The notes below the pieces were generated by a model. That model saw only the letters and a program-made list of their open reading frames with translations, made no database searches and was not told the DNA's origin. Below, one piece after another: positions 1 to 6,334 of a DNA stretch of 29,128 bases. The stretch is taken from positions 1-29,128 of the forward strand of contig JALOAS010000034.1 of assembly GCA_023228705.1 (NCBI GenBank). The letters run 5' to 3'. Origin of the DNA: Ottowia sp. (lineage in GTDB: Bacteria > Pseudomonadota > Gammaproteobacteria > Burkholderiales > Burkholderiaceae_C). Within the stretch, counting starts at the first letter, position 1. Every line of letters starts with the position of its first letter. The position numbers were made by a program, and so were the translations under genes.

Positions 1-145
1 GCTCAAGCGCGGCCACGACATCGGCAGCGTGGACGGCATCATCGGCGCGCAGACGCGCAATGCTGTGCGCGAAGAACAGCGGCAACTGGGTATGGACCCA
101 GACGGCCGCGCCGGGCAGAAGCTGCTCAGGGCCCTGCGCGACTGA
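1..145 (+). CDS. Lytic murein transglycosylase, C-terminal end (partial)
   Basis: The reading frame enters from the left edge and stops with TGA at 143-145, leaving 47 residues. They read as the end of a PG_binding_1 domain: a Gly-His-Asp-Ile-Gly segment, then VDGIIGAQTRNAVREEQ, then Gly-Met-Asp-Pro-Asp-Gly and LLRAL. This layout is typical of the C-terminus of periplasmic MltB-type lytic transglycosylases, where the domain docks the enzyme on peptidoglycan. The catalytic domain lies outside the window, so another peptidoglycan-binding hydrolase is possible. The domain call is firm; the enzyme class is inferred from how often this domain closes MltB-family proteins. Confidence 0.7.
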   Translation, partial: LKRGHDIGSVDGIIGAQTRNAVREEQRQLGMDPDGRAGQKLLRALRD

Positions 146-435
146 ACCGCCACCAGCACTGCCACGCCAAAACCCACTGATTTACTCGAACATCTCATCT
201 CCCGGCGATTTCCCTATAACATGAAGCACATCTTCTGCCTCCATGGCGGGCGTGGCCGGCACATGAATACGACACCGTAGCCGCCTGCCGGCCACCCGGC
301 CCGGACCTTGACGACCTGCAATCCGGCCAGGACAATACCGCAAAGTGCGATGCGTGCGTCTGTCGCGCAGTCCTCCAGGAACGCTTCCCGGAATTGACAC
401 AGTGCGCCCAGCACGGCCGGGTGAAACGCCCAGCG
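146..435. other. Gap with no supported gene
   Basis: About 290 bases lie between the transglycosylase stop and the last gene of the abiE operon. Short open frames exist on the minus strand, for example 214-435. Its residues FREAFLEDC...RIALCG faintly resemble the C-terminal domain of TetR-type regulators, but it has no start context or conserved end. It may be a decayed remnant. I see no clear terminator. Confidence 0.4.
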
Positions 436-804
436 TCAAAACTCGCTTGCCGGTATGTGGCGCGCCTCACGCTCCGTCAGAATGGCGCGTGCTTCGTCGA
501 GGATTTCTTCGACGTTCGCCTCCACAAGCTTCAAGGCAGTAATGGCGACGGCGACCGGACTGGAATCCACGCCCAGGGAATTGGAGGCCGACAATCTGCG
601 GGCAGCGCTGTTGGAACCGACCTTCAGCACATGCTGCCCGAACGTGAAGACATCGACGGCCATCCTGCCGGGCGATAGCGACCTGGGCGGCACATGCGGC
701 GCAGGGCGTCGATCGATCGCGCTGGCATCGGGCGCCAACGAGACGCCGGCCATGCCGGCGACACGGCGAAAATCCTCCAAGAGCAGATCCGGATTCCAGG
801 TCAT
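436..804 (-). CDS. Small protein, third gene of the abiE operon (GIY-YIG-like N-terminal half?)
   Basis: This 122-residue frame starts with ATG at 804, and that ATG overlaps the TGA of the abiEii reading frame (ATGA at 801-804), which argues for translational coupling and for a real gene. The N-terminal half (TWNPDLLLEDFRRVAGMAGV, then a Pro-rich stretch and AVDVFTFGQHVLKVG...NSAAR) resembles small proteins with a GIY-YIG-like beta hairpin. The first tyrosine expected in such a motif is Asp here. The C-terminal half (residues about 75-122) is helical and charged, and I do not recognise it. The gene may be truncated or chimeric. Function is unknown; position suggests an accessory of the AbiE toxin-antitoxin pair. 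Confidence 0.5.
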   Translation of the reverse strand: MTWNPDLLLEDFRRVAGMAGVSLAPDASAIDRRPAPHVPPRSLSPGRMAVDVFTFGQHVLKVGSNSAARRLSASNSLGVDSSPVAVAITALKLVEANVEEILDEARAILTEREARHIPASEF

Positions 805-1726
805 CGACCAGATTCCCCGGTGCTCGACGTCCACCCGCTACCTGCACGCCACGCCAGCGGGAAAGCGGCAGATTGCCGTAGCGCGTCCAGCGGGAATGAC
901 AGGAACTCACGCAGCCCGGCAACGACCTCGGAGAGCTGAAGCTCGACCAAGGCATTCTTCCTCAAGAATGCCTGCCATTGGGTCTGCTTCTGCCGATCCT
1001 GGGCAAATTCGTCGCTCAAGCCGAAAGGGAGCCGTCCGGCAGCGGCGTCCTGCGGCGCTCAAAGGTGGCGTGGATCGCCTTGCACAGGAGATCGCCATCG
1101 AAGTCGGTGTAGCGCGACAAGATCCAGAGATCGAAGTAATCCTTCATGCGGCTGTTGGCGATGCCGAGCGCCACCAGCGCCTCCAGCTTCTCGGCGATGA
1201 CCGTGTAGCGGGGATACGCGCGCAACTTCGGCGCAGGCATCTCCGACAGCATCACCGGGTAGTCGACGGCCTCGGGGCCGGGCGTCACGGCGTCGCCGAA
1301 ACCCACGTCGACCTGCACGTGGCATCGGGCACCGTCCAACAGGCCGATCAGCGTGACCCGGACACCGGAGTAGTTGGCTTCCTTGCGAATCTCCTCCGCG
1401 TGTACCGAGTCGGCCTGAAAGCGCATGCCGTCGTCCAGTTCTACCGCACAGATCTCCCGAAACGTCGCCTCGACATGCCGAATCTCGGCCGAGCCAAAGC
1501 TCAGCAGGTCGGCGTCGCGTGTCGGACGATGCGGGATGTCGAACCACAGGTTGAACAGCAACGCCCCCTTCAGGAAAAAATGGTCGGCAAGAGCCGAGAC
1601 GCTCAGGCGATACAGGAGCCGCTCCACGGCGTAGCGGGTGAGGACGAAGTTGAAGTCCTGCTTGTCGGTGCGGGCTTTGGCGAGCAGTCGCGCGCGGACC
1701 GAGGCGGCGGTGTTCCGTTTGCTCAC
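801..1726 (-). pseudogene. abiEii: AbiEii-type nucleotidyltransferase toxin, frameshifted
   Basis: AbiEii toxins are nucleotidyltransferase-fold proteins that act as the toxin of type IV toxin-antitoxin and phage-abortive-infection pairs. The gene starts with GTG at 1726, overlapping the AbiEi stop by four bases (GTGA). Residues 52-73 carry the fold signature: LKGALLFNLW followed by RPTRDADL, with Asp71 and Asp73 as the probable metal ligands. MKDYFDLWIL follows near residue 205. The first frame ends early at TGA 1016-1018 after TPLPDGSLSA. The expected C-terminus (LPFGLSDEFAQD, then QWQAFLRKNAL) continues one frame over and stops at 801-803. A single-base indel around 1025-1035 explains this. 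Restored, the protein would be about 308 residues, normal for the family. It is either a real inactivation or a sequencing error. Confidence 0.8.
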
Positions 1727-2322
1727 GTCAGACTCTCCAGGTAGGGCCGCATCACATTGGCCACTCGGTACAGCTCAGCAAAGCGCCACAGCTCATCCAT
1801 GCCGACACGCTTGGCACGCCAGGTTTCCTGCAGTGCCTCCAGCGCGACATCGAGGCCGATCTTGTTGCGGAACTTGAAGCAGTCGACCACGGTCCGGGCC
1901 ACGTTGGTGACGCGCACTGGCACACCATCGATGAGGTGCTCCTCGATCCCCTCCGTCAGCGCAGCGCCAGAGAAGCGCACAATGCGCAGCGGGGGATAGT
2001 CCATCTTGGGCGCGCGTGCCTTGTTGGGGATCGCCAGCCAGACCTCAAACGGCGACTGCGTGGTGAGTTCGTGCAGGCGCAGTGCCGACAGCAGGCAGAC
2101 GATGGCTTGCGGGTGTTTGCGTGCCACCTCGGCCAGCGCACCATGTTCCGATACGGGCCGATCCGGAATCGCGTACAGGCCGCGTCCCACGCGTTGGAGC
2201 AGCCCTTGCCGCACCAGCCGCGTGAGGGCAACAGTGGGCAGCCCATGCTTGTCGAGATCGCGCGAGCGTATCAGGCCGTGCTGAGCGGCGAGTTCCAGAA
2301 TGCGCTGGTGTGAACTACCCAT
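1723..2322 (-). CDS. abiEi: AbiEi-type antitoxin / transcriptional autorepressor
   Basis: AbiEi proteins neutralise AbiEii and repress their own operon by binding inverted repeats in the promoter. I chose ATG at 2322 (199 residues) because the longer frame starts with TTG inside the operator palindrome. The N-terminal winged helix (about residues 4-50) contains ILELAAQHGLIRSRDL, LTRLVRQGLLQRVGRGLYAI. The C-terminal domain holds VARTVVDCFKFRNKIGLDVALEAL, a stretch typical of the AbiEi_4 group. The stop codon overlaps the GTG start of abiEii, so the two are translationally coupled. The frame is intact although the toxin gene is broken, as expected if losing the antitoxin first would be harmful. 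Length fits the family. Confidence 0.85.
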   Translation of the reverse strand: MGSSHQRILELAAQHGLIRSRDLDKHGLPTVALTRLVRQGLLQRVGRGLYAIPDRPVSEHGALAEVARKHPQAIVCLLSALRLHELTTQSPFEVWLAIPNKARAPKMDYPPLRIVRFSGAALTEGIEEHLIDGVPVRVTNVARTVVDCFKFRNKIGLDVALEALQETWRAKRVGMDELWRFAELYRVANVMRPYLESLT

Positions 2323-2342
2323 GTGGCCATTATGTTGTGTTT

Positions 2343-2370
2343 TGTCGGTAATTGTTGACAACTACCGACA
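2343..2370. promoter_or_regulatory. Palindromic operator of the abiE operon
   Basis: Two 14-base half-sites meet with no spacer. The left arm is TGTCGGTAATTGTT and the right arm, read on the other strand, is TGTCGGTAGTTGTC: 12 of 14 positions match. It lies 20 bases upstream of the chosen abiEi ATG. Known AbiEi proteins repress by binding inverted repeats at this place. A -10-like CATAAT sits between the palindrome and the ATG. The -35 box is unclear. Confidence 0.7.
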
Positions 2371-2640
2371 GAACGCAACACTGATGAATTCCTCCCACTC
2401 CCCAATGCTGCAGTCCAACCGCTTGATTCGCCCGCGCGCAACTCGTTGGTTCGTAATGCCCGTGTTCGCGGCCTTTGCGAACTTCGGGCGTGCCGGGGGA
2501 GCGAGGCCAGAGAGAAAACCGGCCGGGAGAGAGTGGAAGGTGGTCCTGGATGGGGCGATGGGCCGGATGCCGGATGCCGAAGTCCGCAGGCTTCCGCAGG
2601 GGCCCCCGCGAACACGCGGGGGCTGGGCGCGATCGGGCGC
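2371..2640. other. Gap between abiE operator and tRNA-Phe terminator
   Basis: No gene is supported here. The stretch holds a perfect 9-base-pair GC hairpin at 2602-2623 (GCCCCCGCG, loop AACA), a weaker interrupted inverted repeat at 2458-2489 and a short direct repeat of TCCGCAGG at 2582-2599. A plus-strand frame runs through it into the tRNA but encodes nothing recognisable. Confidence 0.5.
2602..2623. repeat. Perfect GC-rich hairpin
   Basis: Arms GCCCCCGCG and CGCGGGGGC (9 pairs) flank a 4-base AACA loop. No T-tract follows on either strand, so it is not a standard intrinsic terminator. It may back up the tRNA terminator just beside it. Confidence 0.6.
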
Positions 2641-2642
2641 AC

Positions 2643-2675
2643 GAAAAAAGGCCAACAGCGAACTGTTGACCTTTT
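2643..2675 (-). terminator. Intrinsic terminator of tRNA-Phe
   Basis: On the minus strand, GGTCAACAG and CTGTTGGCC form a 9-pair stem (one T-G wobble) closed by a stable TTCG tetraloop. A run of six T follows directly. It begins about 10 bases after the tRNA CCA end, as expected for a single-tRNA transcript. Confidence 0.9.
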
Positions 2676-2680
2676 GGTAT

Positions 2681-2756
<76 letters not shown>

Positions 2757-2766
2757 AGAGGGCGCC

Positions 2767-2772
2767 ATTATA
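2767..2772 (-). promoter_or_regulatory. -10 box of the tRNA-Phe promoter
   Basis: The minus strand reads a perfect TATAAT ending 10 bases before the tRNA 5' end. No convincing -35 hexamer appears at 16-18 bases spacing, so the promoter is assigned on the -10 and position only. Confidence 0.6.
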
Positions 2773-2848
2773 AATGAGTCCTGCGGCTGGCTGGCCCGGT
2801 ACGATCCCTGCGGCGCTGGTAGTGCCAAAAGGGGTTTGCGCGTACAGC

Positions 2849-3078
2849 GCAGCGCGGTCACCAGGCCCGGAAAGTACCAGAGCATGACCAGCATGGCAGC
2901 CATGAGCAGGAAGTACGGCAGGCAAACGCGGGCGATCCACGTCGCCGGCTTGCCGGTCAGGCCCTGCAGCACAAACAGGTTGAATTCCACTGGCGGCGTG
3001 ATGTGCGCGGCCTCCACCGTGACCACGAGGAAGATTCCGAACCGCAGCAGGTCGATGCCGGCTGTGTGGATGACGGGC
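2849..3078 (-). pseudogene. Detached 3' fragment of a dctM gene
   Basis: On the minus strand this encodes about the last 75 residues of a TRAP large permease (VIHTAGID, then FGIFLVVTVEAAHITPP, then LTGKPATWIARVCLPYFLL). It aligns without gaps to 6349-6578, the end of the complete dctM in this window, with 11 differences in 228 bases counted by eye (about 95% identity). Several differences change conserved residues: Pro to Leu and Trp to Arg in GIDPLWFG, and Gly to Glu in PPVGFN, consistent with decay. There is no start, and its upstream edge joins an amidase fragment directly. Confidence 0.9.
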
Positions 3079-3459
3079 GGAACCACTGCTGGAGCCGCTC
3101 GAAATGCGCCCGCCACCAGCACGACCCCACGGATTGCGCAGCATGCTGTAGTGCGGATTGATGCCGAGGCCCGAAAACCCAAATTCGGTCACGTTGGTTT
3201 GATCGACTATGCCCGCGACAAGCGTCGATCATGTGGTCGTCTATCGGCGCGTTGGCTTTGGCTGGTGCCGCATTTTTCAGGACTGCTTACTCGGCGGTCC
3301 TGACTTGCCCGGCCACGTCTATGTAGTCCTTGACCGAAATCGGCATCCCCCTCGAGCGGCGAGCGCAAGATGCCAACCTTGCGCAGCATATACGCTACTC
3401 GTGCCTGCATTCGTGCCGCCTGGCCCAGGGAATTCACCATTGCGAGCAAGTCATTCATG
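3079..3459 (-). pseudogene. Amidase-family gene, 5' fragment with frameshifts
   Basis: Read on the minus strand from ATG at about 3458, the pieces are MNDLLAMVNSLGQAARMQ...LRSPLEG; then, one frame over, MPISVKDYIDVAGQVRTAE with an in-frame TAA; then, after a second shift, VDQTNVTEFGFSGLGINPHY...GRISSGSSSGSA. These match in order the N-terminal third of amidase-signature enzymes: the catalytic Lys of VKD and the Ser-rich GSSSGS loop. The catalytic nucleophile region and the rest are missing. The sequence breaks off at the Ser-rich loop and runs into the dctM fragment. At least two frameshifts and one stop make it a pseudogene. The substrate cannot be told. Confidence 0.8.
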
Positions 3460-3488
3460 GTGTCTCAACCCGCAGCACAGCGCTGCTG

Positions 3489-3535
3489 TGTCGTGTTTTT
3501 AAAACCTCCAGTTTCACGGCCAGTTTAATTTGACA
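3489..3535. mobile_element. Possible insertion-sequence end (IS21-like)
   Basis: An AT-rich 47-base block begins TGTC and ends GACA. On the minus strand it carries two AAACTGG motifs. Ends opening with TGT and closing with ACA, with repeated AAACTGG-type motifs, recall IS21-family termini. No transposase gene is near. This is pattern recognition only, and the block could instead be the old promoter region of the amidase pseudogene. Confidence 0.3.
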
Positions 3536-3598
3536 CCGTGCCATCGGCTTGAGGGGCCAAAAAGGGCGCCTTCGATCACCCGCCGGACCGCTGCAAAT

Positions 3599-4720
3599 TC
3601 ATGATTTTGACGCCTGCAGCAAGTCACACACCCGATCGGCCAGCGCCAATGCAGCGGTCAGGCCGGGCGATTCGATGCCATAAAGATGGATCAGGCCGGT
3701 GACCCGATGCGCGCGCTGGTCCTGGATCAGGAAATCGGCATCTGGTGCTCCAGGGGGCACCAACTTGGGACGAATGCCTGAATAATCCGGATGCAGTGAA
3801 TTGTCGGGCAATGCGGGCCAGTAGCGTCGAATCACTTCGTGGAAACGCGCGCCGCGCTGCGGGTCGACGGTGTAGTCCACACGATCGACCCACTCCACGT
3901 CGGGCCCGAAGCGGGCACGCCCGTTCAGGTCCAGCGTCAAATGAACGCCCAATCCGCCTGCTTCGGGCACCGGGTAGATGAGGTGAGAAAACGGCGCATG
4001 TCCGGAAAAGGCAAAGTAGTTGCCCTTGGCAAAATGGTATTTTGGGATGCTTGTCGGCGCGAGCCCTCGGATCATGTGCGCAACCTCGACCGCCTGCAGG
4101 CCGGCGGCGTTGACCACATGCCGCGCCAGCAGCTCCATGGGCCCGGTTGAACCGACGCGCAGCACGACGCCCGCAGCCGATGGCGCGACCTGGCCGCCGA
4201 CCACCGGCGAGCACAGAGCCACCATGCCGCCAGCGGCTTCAAGATCGGCCCACAGCGCCAGCATGAGTGCGTGACTGTCGACGATTCCGGTCGACGGTGA
4301 CCACAAGGCAGCCGCGCAACGCAAGGCCGGCTCCTTGTCGCGTGCGGCGGCACCATCGAGCCATTTCAGATCGTGGACGCCATTGGCAACGGCCTTGGCG
4401 TGCAGCGCCCGCAAGGCCGCCTGCTGCTCCTTGCGCGTGACCACGATCAGCTTGCCGCAGCGCCGAAACGCAATGCCGCGAGAGCGGCAGTAGTCGTACA
4501 ACAACTTGCGCCCACGCACGCAGCACCGCGCCTTCAACGACCCCTGTCGGTAGTAGATGCCGGCATGGATGACTTCGCTGTTGCGCGAGCTGATGCCGGT
4601 GCCCACGGCGTTGGCAGCTTCCAGCACCAGGGTCTGCAGGCCCGAGCGGGCACAGGCACGCGCCACCGCCAGGCCGACCACGCCGGCGCCAATGACCACG
4701 CAATCCATCTTTTCCGTCAT
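3599..4720 (-). CDS. FAD-dependent oxidoreductase, L-2-hydroxyglutarate oxidase-like
   Basis: A 373-residue protein of the DAO (D-amino-acid/glycerol-3-phosphate oxidase) fold. The Rossmann motif GAGVVG is at residues 11-16 and the ribose-binding Glu is near residue 34. SSRNSEVIHAGIYY (about 44-57) is the pattern seen in L-2-hydroxyglutarate oxidases of the LhgO/YgaF type. YFAFSG near the middle and a C-terminal LIHLYGIESPGLTAALALADRV complete the FAD site. It would oxidise a 2-hydroxy acid and pass electrons to a quinone or oxygen. It is the last gene of a minus-strand set after the MBL hydrolase, 75 bases apart, which fits a hydroxy-acid route fed by the TRAP transporter (inference). The exact substrate is not shown. 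Confidence 0.8.
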   Translation of the reverse strand: MTEKMDCVVIGAGVVGLAVARACARSGLQTLVLEAANAVGTGISSRNSEVIHAGIYYRQGSLKARCCVRGRKLLYDYCRSRGIAFRRCGKLIVVTRKEQQAALRALHAKAVANGVHDLKWLDGAAARDKEPALRCAAALWSPSTGIVDSHALMLALWADLEAAGGMVALCSPVVGGQVAPSAAGVVLRVGSTGPMELLARHVVNAAGLQAVEVAHMIRGLAPTSIPKYHFAKGNYFAFSGHAPFSHLIYPVPEAGGLGVHLTLDLNGRARFGPDVEWVDRVDYTVDPQRGARFHEVIRRYWPALPDNSLHPDYSGIRPKLVPPGAPDADFLIQDQRAHRVTGLIHLYGIESPGLTAALALADRVCDLLQASKS

Positions 4721-4795
4721 GATGCACTCGCGTCAGGACTGGGTGCCAGGGCGCAACGCGCTTTGGCCGCCTTGCACCAAACCGGCACCGCCGGA

Positions 4796-5488
4796 CTACC
4801 GAATGACGATCTCGATGCGCGACGGCTCATCCCACAGCCATCCGGACGCTGTCTTGTACAGTGGCGGAAAATGCCCGGGAATGACGACGTCGGCGTTCTT
4901 GGCGATCCACCGCAGCGTCGTACTGGCACGGCACGCAGGGTCAAACTCGTTGGCAGACTGCAGACGGGCCAGCTCGCGATAAGTCTTGCACGCATCCCCG
5001 GCCAGCACCACGCGCTGCCCCGACTCGGCCGTGTAATGCAGCAGATAGCTGCCCGGCGTGTGGCCGGGCGCGTGGCGATAGTGCAAGCCCGGCGCCAGCT
5101 CGCCCTCGCTGTCTCCGATCAGATGCGGCTTGCGCCGCTGCAGATACTCATTCATGCCGACGCTGAAAAAGATATCGCCAGCCGCAGGATTGTGTGCATA
5201 AGCCCATTCGGCGGCACCAACGTGGACCGTGGCATTGGGAAACAGATCGAGGTTGTTGGCGTGATCAAAATGCAAGTGCGAGAGAAAGACGGTACGGATC
5301 GATTCCGGAGTCAGCCCTTCGCGCTCCAGGGCCTGCAGCAGCAACAGGCGCGTACTGTGGTGTCCGGTGTCGAACAGCACCGGATCGCTGCCTTTGACGC
5401 GGATCAAGGCAACGGTGGAGAAACCAAAAAACCCGCCCTTAAAACTCAGGCTGTTGCCTTCGACCAGGATCTTGTGGCTGACGGACAT
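4796..5488 (-). CDS. MBL-fold metallo-hydrolase (lactonase-like)
   Basis: A 230-residue metallo-beta-lactamase-fold protein. The zinc motif HLHFDH spans residues 71-76, with further ligands at His143 (APGHTPGS), Asp165 (LAGDACK) and His206 (VIPGHFPP). The order and spacing match the AHL-lactonase/quinolone-hydrolase-like group, whose members open lactones or hydrolyse thioesters. There is no signal peptide, so it is probably cytosolic. An AGGGA ribosome site precedes the ATG. It sits between a truncated dctM and the FAD oxidoreductase on the same strand, suggesting that it processes the compound imported by the transporter. That is inference; glyoxalase II-like activity is also possible. Confidence 0.8.
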   Translation of the reverse strand: MSVSHKILVEGNSLSFKGGFFGFSTVALIRVKGSDPVLFDTGHHSTRLLLLQALEREGLTPESIRTVFLSHLHFDHANNLDLFPNATVHVGAAEWAYAHNPAAGDIFFSVGMNEYLQRRKPHLIGDSEGELAPGLHYRHAPGHTPGSYLLHYTAESGQRVVLAGDACKTYRELARLQSANEFDPACRASTTLRWIAKNADVVIPGHFPPLYKTASGWLWDEPSRIEIVIR

Positions 5489-5563
5489 GATGCTTCCCTG
5501 CTCTTTATTGCGATACGGCTCTTTGCTGTCTTGCAGGATGGCTTTTGCGTTCGCCCCGGTCCG

Positions 5564-6307
5564 TCATTGCCCGTACATCATGCGCGGCAGCAGCATGACG
5601 ATATCCGGGAAAATGGCAAACAGAGCGACAGCGACTATCAGCATCAGGAAAAACGGAAAGGCTGCTCTGGAAATATACAGGATGTCGCGGTCGAACATGC
5701 CCTGCAGCACAAACAGGTTCAGCCCCACCGGCGGCGTGATCTGCCCCATCTCAACGACCAGCACCAGATAGACGCCAAACCAGATGGTATCGATGCCGTT
5801 GGCCTGGACGGCCGGCAACAAGATGGCGGTGGTCAGCACGACGATGGAAATGCCGTCCAAAAAGCAGCCCATGATGATGAAAACCACCGTCAGCACGGCC
5901 AAAAACACGAAATGGCTCAAACCCATGCTCGTGATCCAGCGGGCAATGGCCGCAGGCAGGCCCGAATAACCCATGGCCAGTGTGAGAAAGGCAGCGCCGG
6001 CCAAAATGAACGCGATCATGGACGACGTCAAGGTGGCAGCCAGCAGCCCTTCCTTGAAGGTACGCCAGTTCAGATCGCCAAATGCCCAACTCATCAGCAA
6101 TGCCAGCACGACGCCGACAGCGGCCGAGTCGGTCGGACTGGCCAGCCCCAGGTAAATCGAGCCAACGACGCCGGTCACAAACCGGGCCGCCGACACCCAA
6201 AGCTCGAGCGCCAAGCTGCCGAACAGGGCTATGACGAGGATGATGGCTATCTGACCGACAAGCGTGCCGACCGCAGAGTGGATCAGCTTGCCGTGTTTGT
6301 GATGCAC
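5564..6307 (-). pseudogene. Second TRAP large permease, 5'-truncated
   Basis: The 247-residue open frame (GTG at 6307) matches only the C-terminal 55-60% of a DctM/TRAP large subunit: GSIYLGLASPTDSAAVGVV, then FILAGAAFLTLAMGYSGLP, IIMGCFLDGISIVVLTTAILLP and MGQITPPVGLNLFVLQG. Full-length DctM is about 430 residues. The usual N-terminal half is replaced by about 45 residues starting HHKHGKLIHSAVG, which I do not recognise. The paralogue just upstream is roughly half identical over the shared part, so this is not a recent copy. It lies in the same frame as that dctM, 27 bases past its TAG. Transport activity is unlikely, although the frame is still open. Confidence 0.75.
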
Positions 6308-6334
6308 CTGGTTGCAAGGGCCAGGCGCTGCCGG

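Noticed and set aside
455..1744. 429-codon plus-strand frame over the abiE genes
   Set aside because: It is antisense to abiEii and the third gene, whose overlaps and motifs support the minus strand.
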